Source: Roseateles koreensis (GTDB lineage: Bacteria > Pseudomonadota > Gammaproteobacteria > Burkholderiales > Burkholderiaceae_C). From it: 64,000 bases of DNA. This document shows positions 53,542 to 63,409 of the stretch, piece after piece; positions within the stretch are counted from its first letter, which is position 1, and each line of letters begins with the position of its first letter. A program made the translations under genes and the position numbers. The notes under the pieces were generated by a model that saw nothing but the letters and a program-made list of their open reading frames with translations, was not told the origin of the DNA and made no database searches. Location of the stretch: the NCBI RefSeq assembly GCF_028595305.1, contig NZ_JAQQXS010000004.1, forward strand, positions 1 to 64,000, read 5' to 3'.

Positions 53542-53919
53542 GGGAAGACTCCGGGTTGATTGCTTGTGTGCGTTGATGCCAAGGCTCACTCGTTTTCTTG
53601 AGCAAATACAGCCTTGGTTGCTGCATTGTTACGGGCGCTCTTCAATTTTCAACCCCTGAATAGGGGAAATTTGATTAAATCGAGACATTTGGCCAATTTG
53701 ATGTCGCATTTTTGTCATTTTATGGAGAGTCCTGTCGCCCAAAACAGTGAGGCCTGAGCCAAAATCAGCACTGGCCGTTCTGTTTACAACTGAAGGACTT
53801 TGAGGGCGGGCGAGTGGTGGCGATGCTTCACCGCTGGAACAGCCTGAGTTGCAGCGCGGCTACGGCAATCCCGCGCTCAATATCAATGTGCTGGAGCGGG
53901 TGCAACCGCCGGGGAGCAC
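53542..53919. other. AT-rich intergenic region upstream of the PEP-CTERM gene
   Basis: This gap of 378 bases contains the PEP-CTERM promoter and the end of the DUF4325 gene. CCCC-TGAATA-GGGG (53653-53666) forms a short palindrome. I looked for a sigma-54 (RpoN) -24/-12 element upstream of the gene, as is common for exosortase-linked genes, and did not find a convincing one. Base composition is visibly AT richer than the surroundings. Confidence 0.5.
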
Positions 53920-54948
53920 TCAGCTGGGAAACTGCTGCGCGCTCTTGACGAGCGCGGCGATGCGCGGCGTCATGTGGGTGGGCACCAGGTCCACCTCCTT
54001 GTGGGCGCGGGCAAACACGCGAAACAGCTCGTCGGTGAAACCATGGCCCACATCTTCCACGCCGGCAAAGCTGATTTCGGCGCGCCGGAAGGTGCCCAGC
54101 CGGGCCGCCACACGCCGCGCCTGCGCACGCGAGTCCAGGGCCTGGCCTTCGCCGGCTAGCAGGCTCAGGTGGATGGTGGTCTGGTCGAATTCGATGCCGC
54201 TGCCGTCAACGCTCCAGGCCTGCATCACTTGGTCCAGCGTGCGGGTGGTGTCCAGCGCCACGGCCATGTAGATGGAGCTGCCCTGGCGTGGCATGGGCCG
54301 CCCGGGCCGCCAGCCGTTCGACTCCCAGGCGCGTCGCTGGAAGGCGGTGCCATTGGCGTGGATGTCAAACACGTCGGCCAGTTGTGAGCTGAAGAACAGG
54401 CCGCGCCCGGTGTGCTGCTCGGGCTGGCTGGTCAAGCGCCCCTTACTTAGTTCCAGCATGGCGTGCTGGGCGTCGGCAATGTCGAAGGACTGGCAGATTT
54501 TGTCGAACACGCCGCAGCCGTCGTCCGACACCAGCAACTGCACATGGCTGGGTGTCTGGCGCAGCGACACCGTGACGCTGCTGCCGCCACTGTGATCTGC
54601 CGCGTTGTTGACCAATTCGGTGAAGCCGTGCCGCACCATGCGCAGCACATGTGGCGGCAGGGCGAAGTGCGGGGCAAAGTCACGTTGCCAGGGAATGTCT
54701 TCCTGCAAGCCGTACAGGGTGTAGGAGCGCGCCACTTGGCGCAGTTGGCCTGGGCCGTAGACAGGGCGGCGATCGCTGCCGCTGCGGCTTAGCCAGTTGG
54801 CGTCGACCAGTTTGCGCAGGGCTGCGAGGGCGGCGCGGCGGCTGGCACCGGTGCGCTCTTCAATATGGCTGGCCAGATCCAGCGAATGTTCACGCGCGGC
54901 GGCAGTGATCCACAGCGTGAGATGGTCGAGCGAAAGTCGAGTCGGCAT
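53920..54948 (-). CDS. HTH-HATPase-DUF4325 protein (putative switch regulator)
   Basis: The 342-residue protein has an N-terminal winged-helix-like segment (about 10-55: LTLWITAAAREHSLDLASHI, GASRRAALAALRKLVDANWL), a GHKL ATPase domain (about 100-240) with N-box ELVNNAADHS, G1 DDGCGV and G2 HTGRGLFFSSQL, and a C-terminal DUF4325/STAS-like region (HLSLLAGEGQALDSRAQARR, AEISFAGVEDVGHGFTDELF). The ATPase resembles anti-sigma or histidine-kinase-like proteins but lacks a phosphorylated His domain. It may be a stress-type switch protein; no cognate sigma factor is adjacent. Confidence 0.8.
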   Translation of the reverse strand: MPTRLSLDHLTLWITAAAREHSLDLASHIEERTGASRRAALAALRKLVDANWLSRSGSDRRPVYGPGQLRQVARSYTLYGLQEDIPWQRDFAPHFALPPHVLRMVRHGFTELVNNAADHSGGSSVTVSLRQTPSHVQLLVSDDGCGVFDKICQSFDIADAQHAMLELSKGRLTSQPEQHTGRGLFFSSQLADVFDIHANGTAFQRRAWESNGWRPGRPMPRQGSSIYMAVALDTTRTLDQVMQAWSVDGSGIEFDQTTIHLSLLAGEGQALDSRAQARRVAARLGTFRRAEISFAGVEDVGHGFTDELFRVFARAHKEVDLVPTHMTPRIAALVKSAQQFPS

Positions 54949-55073
54949 TGCAATCCTCCAGCCCTGGAGTGTCCGGCCAAGCGTGGCATCCTAAAGCCTC
55001 AATTAGATGGTACCGAACGTTCAAATGCAGGGGATGCGGGGGGGCCAAGCCCGTGGGCGACATCCCGCGCCGC

Positions 55074-55079
55074 TAGAAT
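55074..55079 (+). promoter_or_regulatory. candidate -10 element upstream of fba
   Basis: TAGAAT lies about 90 bases upstream of the fba ATG in the CGCTAGAATC context common at Burkholderiales promoters; no -35 of quality is present. Confidence 0.35.
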
Positions 55080-55168
55080 CCCATGAGTTACAGCGTGGTT
55101 ACACGGCCTGCCTTCGAGTTTTGGCGGTAGCCTGCGCTGCAGAAGGCATACAAACTCCCGGAGAAATC

Positions 55169-56233
55169 ATGGCTCTCGTTTCAATGCGTCAGTTGCTGGA
55201 CCACGCCGCCGAATGCGGCTACGGCATTCCTGCGTTCAATGTCAACAATCTGGAGCAGGTGCAGGCGGTGATGGCTGCGGCTGATGAAGTCGGCGCACCA
55301 GTGATCTTGCAGGCCTCAGCCGGTGCGCGCAAGTACGCGGGCGAGCCCTTCATCAAGCACCTGATTCAGGCGGCGGTGGAGTCCTTTCCGCACATCCCCC
55401 TGGTGATGCACCAGGACCACGGCCAAACGCCCGACATCTGCCAGGGCGCCATCGATCTGGGCTTCAGCTCCGTGATGATGGACGGCTCTTTGCATGCCGA
55501 CGGCAAGACCCCCGCTGATTTCGCCTACAACGTGGACGTCACCCGCAAGGTCGTCGCCCTGGCGCACAAGGTGGGCGTCACGGTGGAAGGTGAACTGGGT
55601 TGCCTGGGCTCGCTGGAAACTGGCGAGGCCGGAGAGGAAGACGGTATTGGTGCTGCCGGCAAGCTGGATCACAGCCAGATGCTGACCGACCCCGAGGAAG
55701 CCGCCCAGTTCGTCAAAGCCACCGGCCTGGACGCCCTGGCCATCGCCATCGGCACCAGCCACGGCGCCTACAAATTCACCCGCAAGCCCACGGGCGACAT
55801 CCTCGCCATCTCGCGGGTGAAGGAAATTCACGCCCGCATCCCCAACACCCACCTCGTGATGCACGGCTCCAGCAGCGTGCCGCAAGACCTGCTGGCCGTG
55901 ATCCGCCAGTACGGCGGCGCCATGAAGGAAACCTATGGCGTGCCGGTGGAAGAAATCCAGGAGGCCATCAAGTACGGCGTGCGCAAGATCAATATCGACA
56001 CCGATATCCGTCTGGCCATGACGGCCGCAGTCCGCAAGTTCCTGGCAGAGAACCCAGAAAAATTTGATGCCCGCGAATGGCTCAAGCCCGCCCGTGAAGC
56101 CGCCAAGCAGATCTGCAAGCAGCGCTATCAGGAGTTTGGCTGCGAAGGTCAGGCCGGCAAGATCAAGTCGCGCAGCCTGATCGACATCGCGGCAGCCTAT
56201 GCCCGTGGCGAATTGAATCAAGTGGTGCAGTGA
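55169..56233 (+). CDS. fba: class II fructose-bisphosphate aldolase
   Basis: The ATG at 55169, after CCGGAGAAATC, gives 354 residues. Zinc and substrate motifs [46 protein letters not shown] and [19 protein letters not shown] are intact. It cleaves fructose-1,6-bisphosphate in glycolysis and acts backwards in gluconeogenesis. The frame is open further upstream but without family support. Confidence 0.97.
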   Translation: MALVSMRQLLDHAAECGYGIPAFNVNNLEQVQAVMAAADEVGAPVILQASAGARKYAGEPFIKHLIQAAVESFPHIPLVMHQDHGQTPDICQGAIDLGFSSVMMDGSLHADGKTPADFAYNVDVTRKVVALAHKVGVTVEGELGCLGSLETGEAGEEDGIGAAGKLDHSQMLTDPEEAAQFVKATGLDALAIAIGTSHGAYKFTRKPTGDILAISRVKEIHARIPNTHLVMHGSSSVPQDLLAVIRQYGGAMKETYGVPVEEIQEAIKYGVRKINIDTDIRLAMTAAVRKFLAENPEKFDAREWLKPAREAAKQICKQRYQEFGCEGQAGKIKSRSLIDIAAAYARGELNQVVQ

Positions 56234-56282
56234 TCCCGTGATCAGGGCTTGATCGGGCATTGACGGCCCGAGCCTGTCACCC

Positions 56283-56322
56283 AAAGGCCTGTCAGCCCGC
56301 GCTGACGGGCCTTTTGTCTTTT
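56283..56322 (+). terminator. terminator of fba
   Basis: A GC-rich stem with GGCCTGTCAGC (56286-56296 region) pairing GCTGACGGGCC runs into CTTTTGTCTTTT. It separates fba from purC. Confidence 0.88.
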
Positions 56323-56358
56323 AAAATTCATCCTTTACCCGCCTTGAAGCCTCCTGCC

Positions 56359-57255
56359 ATGACCGCTGCCCTCCTGAATTCCTCGCTGACCAGCCTGCCT
56401 TTGATCGCCCGTGGCAAGGTGCGCGAAAACTATGCGGTGGGCGAGGACCGCATCCTCATGGTGGCGAGCGACCGCATTTCGGCTTACGACGTCATCATGG
56501 GCGAGCCCATTCCGGGCAAAGGCGCGCTGCTGACGCAGATGGCCTTGTTCTGGTTCAAGCAACTCGACGGCATCGTGCCCAATCACCTGACGGGCGACGA
56601 CCCACTGTCGGTGGTGAGCGATGCCGACAAGGCGCAGGTCAAAGACCGCTCCATGCTGGTCAAGCGCTTGAAACCGCTGCCCATCGAGGCGGTGGTGCGC
56701 GGCTATCTGGCCGGCAGTGGCTGGGCCGAGTACAAGCAAAACGGTGAGGTCTGCGGCGTCAAGTTGCCCGCCGACCTGCAGAACGCCAGCAAATTGCCGG
56801 CGCCGATCTTCACCCCGGCCACCAAGGCCGAGATGGGCGACCACGATGAGAACATCAATTTCGACCGCTGTGTTGACATCATCGGCAAAGAGCTGGCCGA
56901 GCGTGTGCGCGACATCTCCATTCAGCTGTACCAGCGTGCGGCGGACTTTGCACTCTCCAAGGGCATCATTATTGCCGACACCAAATTCGAGTTTGGCCTG
57001 GACGCCGACGGCACCCTGACCCTCATGGATGAGGTGCTGACGCCAGATTCATCCCGCTATTGGCCGGCCGAAAGCTATGCCGTGGGCAGCAATCCGCCCA
57101 GCTACGACAAGCAGTTTCTGCGCGACTGGCTGGAGCAGGCGCAGGTCGATGGCAAGCCTTGGGGCAAAGTGGCACCGGCACCGGCCCTGCCGCTTGAGGT
57201 GATCGAAAACACAGCTGCCAAATACGGCGAAGCCCTGCAGCGCCTGACCCGCTGA
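56359..57255 (+). CDS. purC: phosphoribosylaminoimidazole-succinocarboxamide synthase
   Basis: PurC is step seven of purine synthesis. The ATG at 56359 gives 298 residues with [53 protein letters not shown] and [20 protein letters not shown]. This is the longer, yeast-like version common in Betaproteobacteria. It starts a purC / purE / purK neighbourhood interrupted by two unrelated genes. Confidence 0.96.
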   Translation: MTAALLNSSLTSLPLIARGKVRENYAVGEDRILMVASDRISAYDVIMGEPIPGKGALLTQMALFWFKQLDGIVPNHLTGDDPLSVVSDADKAQVKDRSMLVKRLKPLPIEAVVRGYLAGSGWAEYKQNGEVCGVKLPADLQNASKLPAPIFTPATKAEMGDHDENINFDRCVDIIGKELAERVRDISIQLYQRAADFALSKGIIIADTKFEFGLDADGTLTLMDEVLTPDSSRYWPAESYAVGSNPPSYDKQFLRDWLEQAQVDGKPWGKVAPAPALPLEVIENTAAKYGEALQRLTR

Positions 57256-57292
57256 GGATCCGAGCACAGGCTGTGCTTGTTCAGGCCGACAC

Positions 57293-58414
57293 ATGCGCAT
57301 CAAGAGCCGCCTGCTTAAACGCTTAGATGCTGGCATCGCGTCCGCATCGAGTACTGCCCAAGGCGCCTGCCTGAGCGTTCAACGTGCCTTGCTTCTGGCC
57401 CGGCATGGGCAGATGGCGCAAGCCCGCGAGCAATTGACCGCGTTGCACCAGCTTGCTTTTCAGCACGCCAACGCGGCGCCGATCGCCTGGCTGCAATTTG
57501 CCGAAGGCTTGATGTGCTACTACGCTGATTTCAGCGACAGCGGGCGTGAGGACATGGCGCAAGCCTTGATCAAGGCCCAGGCCCATGGCGATCAGGCGCT
57601 GGAGGCCTTGTGCGAGGCCTGGTTGGCGCACCTGGCCTACGTGCGCTACGACGATGCAGCGCTGCTTGCGCATGCCCGGGCCTGTGACACGGTGGCCGCC
57701 GAGGATGATCATGGTGCGCGCTTCCGGCTGTGCACCGTGATCGGCTTGGCCTACCAATCGGTGTCCGACGAAGACGCTTGCCGCGCTTGGTACGCCCGGG
57801 CCCGCTGGCATGTGCAGGTCGATGGCGATGATGCGGCGCTGTCCGCCTTGATGTTCAATCAGGCCGAGATGCGGGTCAGCCAAGTTCGGCGGCATCGTTT
57901 GCTGGCGCCGCAGGCCAGCGGCCTGCATGCGGTTGAAGGGGCCGCGGCCTTGCTGCTCGGCGCGCATTCGGTCGATCACTACGACCACGCCGTGGGCGGC
58001 TCGGTTCAGCCGGACCTCACCGCTTTGCTGCAGGCGCAGGTCTTGTCTTTGGACGGGCGTTTCGAGGCGGCGCAGCAGCTCTATGAAAAACACCTGCCCC
58101 AGCTGCGGGAGGCCGGGTTGGTGCGCCTGGGCTGCAGCCGCTGGGCCGATCTGGCTTGGTGCAGCCTCAATGCGGGCAAACCGACACTTGCCGCGCAGCA
58201 GGCTGAGCATGCCCTGCAGGAATTGAGCCCTGGTTGCGACGTGGACGACCGCGCCGTCATGCACAGCCGCCTGGCACATGTCTACGCCGCTTTGGGCGAC
58301 CCCGCGCGCGCTGCCAGCCATGCCCGGCAGGGTGAGGTGGAATGGCAGCGGTACGCGGCACAGCTGGCGAGCCGGGCGCAGGCTTTGCGTGCGTGCGACC
58401 TGGTGCCGCGTTGA
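57293..58414 (+). CDS. TPR-like helical repeat protein, unknown function
   Basis: The 373-residue protein is built of helical repeats of the TPR type (VQRALLLARHGQMAQAREQL, ALLQAQVLSLDGRFEAAQQL, MHSRLAHVYAALGDPARAAS) without any catalytic domain, signal peptide or HTH. It lies 37 bases after purC on the same strand and may be an adaptor protein. No family name is recalled. Confidence 0.7.
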   Translation: MRIKSRLLKRLDAGIASASSTAQGACLSVQRALLLARHGQMAQAREQLTALHQLAFQHANAAPIAWLQFAEGLMCYYADFSDSGREDMAQALIKAQAHGDQALEALCEAWLAHLAYVRYDDAALLAHARACDTVAAEDDHGARFRLCTVIGLAYQSVSDEDACRAWYARARWHVQVDGDDAALSALMFNQAEMRVSQVRRHRLLAPQASGLHAVEGAAALLLGAHSVDHYDHAVGGSVQPDLTALLQAQVLSLDGRFEAAQQLYEKHLPQLREAGLVRLGCSRWADLAWCSLNAGKPTLAAQQAEHALQELSPGCDVDDRAVMHSRLAHVYAALGDPARAASHARQGEVEWQRYAAQLASRAQALRACDLVPR

Positions 58415-58440
58415 TTCAGTGATGCGGCGCTGAAATCACC

Positions 58441-59409
58441 TCAATTCAACGCCATGCTGAGCTTGCGGCGGTAGCGGTCCAGCACCGGGTCGCTGGACGG
58501 CAGCACGGCGTGGCCTGCGAGTTCCAACGTGCCTTTGGCATCGCCGGGGCCCTTGCTGCCGGCCGCCGGTTTGGGGGCGGGTTGGGTCATCAATTCCAGA
58601 ATGGCCACGTAGGTGACGCGCGCCAGCCCGTCGTTCCAGGCCTTGTCGCGCAGGATGATTTCCAGCAACTCATCCATGGCACCGGTGAAATCATTGGCAG
58701 AAAAGCGCCCTTGCGCCAGGGTGAAGCGGGCCTCGAAATCACGCTTGTTGGTGGCGATTGCCGCTTGCAGGCCCGCCAGATCCAGGCCAAGGGCTGCGCG
58801 GTCGCAAGCCTTCAGCCATTGGCCGAGCGCGGCAAAACGGGCGTGCCGGGTGATGGTGTCGGCCGCTTTGGCGGCCACCGGCGTAAAGGCTTGGTGGGCG
58901 GCGGGCAAGTCACCCAATTCCAGCAAGGCTTTGATGTAGTCGAAGCGGGCTGTTTCGTTTTCAGGGTCGGTCTCGACTGCGCGTTGCAGCTTCACCAACG
59001 CTGACTCCAGATCCCCTTCGGCCAGCAGTTCCTCGGCGGCGGCCACTTCTTCCTGGGCTTCCAGGGCTTCGCCGCTCGGCACGTGTTTGTCCAGAAATTC
59101 CCGGATCTGCGCCTCCGCAATGGCGCCCACAAACCCGTCCACCGGCTGTCCGCCGGCAAACATCACGCAAAACGGGATGCTGCGCACGCCGAACATCTGG
59201 CTCAATTGCTGGGCGATCTCGGGCACCTCGTCGCTGTTGAGCTTGGCCAGTTTGAAGCGCCCGGCGTAGGCTACTTCCAGCTTTTCCAGGACCGGGCCCA
59301 GGCTTTTGCAGGGGCCGCACCAAGGGGCCCAGATGTCCAGCAGCACAGGCTGCTGCATGGAGCCCTGGATCAACTCGGCTTCAAAATTCTGTAGGGTGAT
59401 ATCGATCAT
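58441..59409 (-). CDS. cnoX: thioredoxin fused to TPR-like region (YbbN/CnoX type)
   Basis: The ATG at 59409 gives 322 residues. The thioredoxin domain has the active site WCGPC (30-34) and the later cis-Pro in SIPFCVMF. The C-terminal two thirds carry helical repeats (AEELLAEGDLESALVKLQRA, FTLAQGRFSANDFTGAMDEL), the YbbN/CnoX layout that protects unfolded proteins from over-oxidation and hands them to chaperonins. Most E. coli CnoX proteins lack the first Cys, so a complete WCGPC is noted here. Confidence 0.9.
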   Translation of the reverse strand: MIDITLQNFEAELIQGSMQQPVLLDIWAPWCGPCKSLGPVLEKLEVAYAGRFKLAKLNSDEVPEIAQQLSQMFGVRSIPFCVMFAGGQPVDGFVGAIAEAQIREFLDKHVPSGEALEAQEEVAAAEELLAEGDLESALVKLQRAVETDPENETARFDYIKALLELGDLPAAHQAFTPVAAKAADTITRHARFAALGQWLKACDRAALGLDLAGLQAAIATNKRDFEARFTLAQGRFSANDFTGAMDELLEIILRDKAWNDGLARVTYVAILELMTQPAPKPAAGSKGPGDAKGTLELAGHAVLPSSDPVLDRYRRKLSMALN

Positions 59410-59512
59410 GGCGGTGGCAAGGTCGGGCTGCGGGTAGACATCGGGTGACGTCAAGCCGGCGTCAAGGTTTGTAAATGCGAAAGGGCAAGTCGGGCAGATG
59501 GCGGCAGCCGCC

Positions 59513-59518
59513 TACAAT
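59513..59518 (+). promoter_or_regulatory. candidate -10 element upstream of purE
   Basis: TACAAT lies about 95 bases upstream of purE in the GCCTACAATTC context typical for this order; the -35 region is weak. Confidence 0.35.
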
Positions 59519-59611
59519 TCAAGGTTTTCCAGCACGGGTGTGCGTTCGTCGAAGCGCATGTATCGGGATCGGCGTCTGCCGGGCTGGGCCAAGTTTTAGC
59601 GGGTTATTCCA

Positions 59612-60109
59612 ATGAGCGACTCTCCTTTGGTCGGTGTGGTGATGGGTTCCAGCAGTGACTGGGACACCATGAAGCACGCTGCCGATATTCTCGCCGAGTT
59701 CGGCATCGCCTTCGAGGCCCGGGTGGTCAGCGCCCATCGCATGCCTGACGATATGTTTGCCTATGCCGAGGCAGCGGCAACGCGCGGCTTGCAAGCCATC
59801 ATCGCCGGTGCCGGCGGTGCTGCGCATCTGCCCGGTATGTTGGCCGCCAAGACGGTGGTGCCCGTGCTGGGCGTGCCGGTGGCCAGCCGGCACCTGCAAG
59901 GCGTTGATTCCTTGCATTCGATCGTGCAGATGCCCAAGGGCATTCCGGTGGCCACTTTCGCCATCGGCAACGCGGGCGCGGCCAATGCGGCCTTGTTTGC
60001 CGTGGCCATGCTGGCCCATCATGACGCGGCGCTGCGTGAGCGGCTGCATGCGTATCGCGTGCGCCAGACCGAGGTCGCACGGGCCATGACCCAGGACCTG
60101 CAAGGATGA
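59612..60109 (+). CDS. purE: N5-carboxyaminoimidazole ribonucleotide mutase
   Basis: PurE moves the carboxyl group in step 6 of purine synthesis. The 165-residue protein has [30 protein letters not shown] and [20 protein letters not shown]. It overlaps purK by 4 bases. Confidence 0.97.
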   Translation: MSDSPLVGVVMGSSSDWDTMKHAADILAEFGIAFEARVVSAHRMPDDMFAYAEAAATRGLQAIIAGAGGAAHLPGMLAAKTVVPVLGVPVASRHLQGVDSLHSIVQMPKGIPVATFAIGNAGAANAALFAVAMLAHHDAALRERLHAYRVRQTEVARAMTQDLQG

Positions 60110-61269
60110 CAGCCAAGCTGCCGGGCCAGGCGACGCTGGGCGTCATGGGGGGCGGGCAGTTGGGCCGCATGTTTGTGCATGCGGCTCAAAGTCTGGGCTA
60201 TCGCACGGTGGTCTTGGACCCTGACGCCGACAGCCCCGCCGGCGTTGTGGCGCACCAGCACATCCGCGCCGGCTATCTGGACGAAACCGGCTTGGCCGAG
60301 TTGGCAGCGCAGTGCGACGCCATCACCACCGAGTTCGAGAACGTGCCCGCTCAGGCGCTGGCGCGGCTGGCGGAGCGCCGTTTTGTTGCACCGGCCGGTG
60401 CCTCGGTGGCGATCTGCCAGGACCGCGCCGATGAAAAAGCCCATTTCGCGGCCAGCGGGGTCGTGTGTGCGCCGTATGCCCAAATCCGCAACGAGGCTGA
60501 ATTGGCGGCTGTGCCCGATGACCTGCTGCCCGGTATTTTAAAAACCGCCCGCATGGGCTACGACGGCAAGGGCCAGAGCCGGGTGCGCAGCCGCGCTGAG
60601 CTGGCCACCGCCTGGAACGAATTGCGCAATGTCCCTTGCGTGCTGGAGCAAATGTTGCCCCTGGCGCTGGAGCTGAGCGTGATCAGCGCGCGCAACGAGG
60701 CGGGCGACATCGTGCAATTTCCGGTGCAGCAGAACCTGCACCGCGACGGCATTCTGGCGGTCACGCAAGTGCCGGCGCCCAATGTCAGCGCTGAGTTGGC
60801 CGCACAGGCTCTGGCGTCTGCCGCGTGCATTGCCGCGCAGATGCAGTACGTTGGCGTCTTGTGCGTGGAATTTTTCGTGCTGCAAGATGGTCGTTTGATC
60901 GTCAATGAAATGGCGCCCCGCCCGCACAACTCGGGCCACTACACGATGGACGCCTGCGATGTCTCGCAGTTTGACCTGCAGGTGCGCGCCATGGCCGGGT
61001 TGCCGCTGGGCACTCCGCGTTTGCATTCCCCCACGGTGATGCTCAATTTGCTGGGCGACCTGTGGTTTGACGCCCAAGGCGTCGAGCGCACCCCCGCCTG
61101 GGATCAGGTGCTGGCGCTGCCGGGCACCCATCTGCACTTGTACGGCAAGGCGTCGGCCCGGCCGGGGCGCAAGATGGGCCACCTCAACATCACTGCGGCA
61201 AGTGCTGCGCTGGCCGGCGACGCCGCGCGCGCCGCAGCGCGCATTCTTGGCTTGTCCACCGAGTGGTAA
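60106..61269 (+). CDS. purK: N5-carboxyaminoimidazole ribonucleotide synthase
   Basis: PurK makes the substrate of PurE from AIR, ATP and bicarbonate. The 387-residue ATP-grasp enzyme has [60 protein letters not shown] and [17 protein letters not shown]. Its ATG overlaps the purE stop. It is followed 14 bases later by sua5. Confidence 0.97.
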   Translation: MTAKLPGQATLGVMGGGQLGRMFVHAAQSLGYRTVVLDPDADSPAGVVAHQHIRAGYLDETGLAELAAQCDAITTEFENVPAQALARLAERRFVAPAGASVAICQDRADEKAHFAASGVVCAPYAQIRNEAELAAVPDDLLPGILKTARMGYDGKGQSRVRSRAELATAWNELRNVPCVLEQMLPLALELSVISARNEAGDIVQFPVQQNLHRDGILAVTQVPAPNVSAELAAQALASAACIAAQMQYVGVLCVEFFVLQDGRLIVNEMAPRPHNSGHYTMDACDVSQFDLQVRAMAGLPLGTPRLHSPTVMLNLLGDLWFDAQGVERTPAWDQVLALPGTHLHLYGKASARPGRKMGHLNITAASAALAGDAARAAARILGLSTEW

Positions 61270-61283
61270 GCAAGAGGCCGACC

Positions 61284-62315
61284 ATGCTGCTGGACGGACA
61301 CGACCCCCAGGCCATTGCGCAGGCGGCCGCCACCCTGGCTGCCGGCGACTTGGTCGCCTTGCCGACCGAAACGGTGTACGGCCTGGGCGGGCGTGCCGAT
61401 GACGACGCTGCCGTGGCCAAAATCTTTGCCGCCAAGGGCCGGCCTGCCGACCATCCGCTGATCGTGCACGTGCTGGACGTGGCGGACGCCGAACGTTTCG
61501 CCGCGCAAATTCCGCCCGTGGCGCGGCGCTTGATGGACGCTTTTTGGCCCGGCCCCTTGACGGTGATCGTCAAACGCAAGCCGGCAATGGCCGCTGCGGC
61601 TGCGGGTGGGCAAGACAGCATTGGCCTGCGCAGCCCGGCGCATCCGGTGGCGCGGGCCTTGCTGGCTGCGGCGCGTGAGCGCGGCGTGCTCGGGGTGGCG
61701 GCGCCCAGCGCCAACCGCTTTGGCCGCGTCAGCCCGACGCAGGCGCAGCATGTGGTGGATGAATTCGAGCCCGGTTTGGTGGTGCTGGACGGCGGTGCTT
61801 GCGAGGTGGGCATCGAATCCAGCATTGTGGATTGCTCACGGGCACGCCCCGTCTTGCTGCGCCCCGGCATCTTGACGCCGGCGCAGATCGAAGCCGCCAT
61901 GGGCGAGCCGCTGAGCTTGGACGGCAGCACGCTGGCCGGCGTTGACGGCGTTGACGGAGGCCCCGCCGCGGCCGTTGCCGAGGCGGCCCCGCGTGCCTCG
62001 GGTACCCTGGTCGCGCACTACGCGCCACGTGCCATCGTGCGTTTGCTGGATACCCCAACGCTGCGTCAAAAACTCAGCGCAGCGCTGCCTGTGGGGCTGG
62101 CGGTATATTCACGCGTGGATTTGGCGGGTCAGCCCGTTTTGTGGCGGCAGATGCCTGAAGCCGCCAAAGCCACCGCGCATGAGTTGTTCGCGGTCCTGCG
62201 TGATTTGGACGCGGCTGGGGCTGCGCAGATTTGGATTGAGTTGCCGCCGCCCGATTCCGCATGGGATGGGGTGCGGGACCGCCTGTCCCGTGCTGCGGCA
62301 GCGTTTGAGGCTTAG
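61284..62315 (+). CDS. sua5: L-threonylcarbamoyladenylate synthase Sua5
   Basis: The ATG at 61284 gives 343 residues; a GTG at 61263 is possible. The N-terminal YrdC domain (GDLVALPTETVYGLGGRADD, AAKGRPADHPLIVHV, MDAFWPGPLTVIVKRK) makes threonylcarbamoyl-AMP, the precursor of tRNA t6A37, and the C-terminal Sua5 domain (GTLVAHYAPRAIVRLLDTP) is present, so this is Sua5 rather than short TsaC. tsaB lies 1.1 kb downstream, giving a t6A neighbourhood. Confidence 0.95.
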   Translation: MLLDGHDPQAIAQAAATLAAGDLVALPTETVYGLGGRADDDAAVAKIFAAKGRPADHPLIVHVLDVADAERFAAQIPPVARRLMDAFWPGPLTVIVKRKPAMAAAAAGGQDSIGLRSPAHPVARALLAAARERGVLGVAAPSANRFGRVSPTQAQHVVDEFEPGLVVLDGGACEVGIESSIVDCSRARPVLLRPGILTPAQIEAAMGEPLSLDGSTLAGVDGVDGGPAAAVAEAAPRASGTLVAHYAPRAIVRLLDTPTLRQKLSAALPVGLAVYSRVDLAGQPVLWRQMPEAAKATAHELFAVLRDLDAAGAAQIWIELPPPDSAWDGVRDRLSRAAAAFEA

Positions 62316-62355
62316 GGCGTTTGTAGGCCCCGTTGGTTTTTTGTCCGGAGAGTTC

Positions 62356-63330
62356 ATGAAGAGTTTCAAACTTGGCCCGCGCGGCTTAGCCCGCCTCAGT
62401 CGCCAAGGTCTGGCCTGTTTGTCGATCGCGGCCCTTGCGGGCCTGAGCGCCTGTGGCGGCGGTACCTCGCAGATTCAACCCTTCGCCCCCACGCGCATCA
62501 TCACGTTCGGTGACGAGACCAGTCTTGTCACCAGCGAGGGCAAGAAGTACGGCATCAATGGGCTCAATGCCACCACTGCGGCCTTGGACTGCAGCGTCAA
62601 CCCCATTTGGGTGCAGACGCTGGCCAACTCCTTCGGCCTGGTGTTTAAAGAGTGCAACCCGAACCAATTCGCTACGCCCAATGGCTTGATGTATGCCTCG
62701 GTGGGCGCCAAGGTGGCGGACTTCAAGAACAAGCTCGACGCGCATTTCGCGATCAGCACCTTCGGCCCCAAAGACATGGTGACCGTGATGGTCGGCGCCA
62801 ACGACATCCTTGAGCTGTACGCCGACTACCCGACGCAAAGCCACGATGCCTTGATGGACGAAGTGCGCGTGCGCGCCCGTAACCTGGCCGCGCAAGTCAA
62901 CCGCATCGCCAATGCCAATGGCCGCGTGGTGCTGGCCACCGTGCTGGACCAGGGCCTGACCCCGTTTGCCATCAAGGAGCGCAACAGCAAGGGCGACATC
63001 GACCGCGCCGCGTTCCTGACCGAGCTGACCCATGAGTTCAACTTGGAGATGCGCGTCAACATCTTGAACGATGGGCGCCTGATCGGTTTGGTGCTGGCGG
63101 ATGAAAACCTGCAAACTGCGGTCAAGTACCCGTCGTCGTTCGGCTTCAGCAACGTCACCGACGCGGCCTGCCTGACCACGGTCACGATCGACAACTGCAC
63201 CACCAACACCTTGATGTCGAGCAGCTCGCCCACCACGTGGTTGTGGGCTTCTGACAACTTGCTGAGCCCAGGCGGCCAATCGCGGCTGGCCACTCTGGCC
63301 TTGAGCCGGGCTCGCAACAACCCCTTCTGA
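62356..63330 (+). CDS. SGNH-like lipoprotein lacking the usual catalytic residues
   Basis: The ATG at 62356 gives 324 residues with a lipoprotein signal (LSAC, lipidated Cys33). The mature part has SGNH-hydrolase landmarks: block I TRIITFGDETS, block III MVGANDI (Asn150) and block V region WASDNLLSPGG. In block I the Ser of GDS is Glu54, and in the last block the expected His (D-x-x-H) is Leu303. It may therefore be a binding or degenerate member rather than an active esterase. Confidence 0.85.
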   Translation: MKSFKLGPRGLARLSRQGLACLSIAALAGLSACGGGTSQIQPFAPTRIITFGDETSLVTSEGKKYGINGLNATTAALDCSVNPIWVQTLANSFGLVFKECNPNQFATPNGLMYASVGAKVADFKNKLDAHFAISTFGPKDMVTVMVGANDILELYADYPTQSHDALMDEVRVRARNLAAQVNRIANANGRVVLATVLDQGLTPFAIKERNSKGDIDRAAFLTELTHEFNLEMRVNILNDGRLIGLVLADENLQTAVKYPSSFGFSNVTDAACLTTVTIDNCTTNTLMSSSSPTTWLWASDNLLSPGGQSRLATLALSRARNNPF

Positions 63331-63350
63331 CACTGGGTGATCAGAAACCA

Positions 63351-63382
63351 GGCCCGGCCATGGCAACATGGCCGGGCTTTCT
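63351..63382 (+). terminator. terminator after the SGNH-like lipoprotein gene
   Basis: GCCCGGCCATG (63352-63362) pairs with CATGGCCGGGC (63367-63377) around GCAA, followed by TTTCTC. It closes the transcript before tsaB. Confidence 0.85.
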
Positions 63383-63409
63383 CATGCTGCGTCTCGCTAC
63401 ACTGTTTTC

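Noticed and set aside
53542-53820. Sigma-54 promoter upstream of the PEP-CTERM gene
   Set aside because: No TGGCAC-N5-TTGC element was found on the minus strand.
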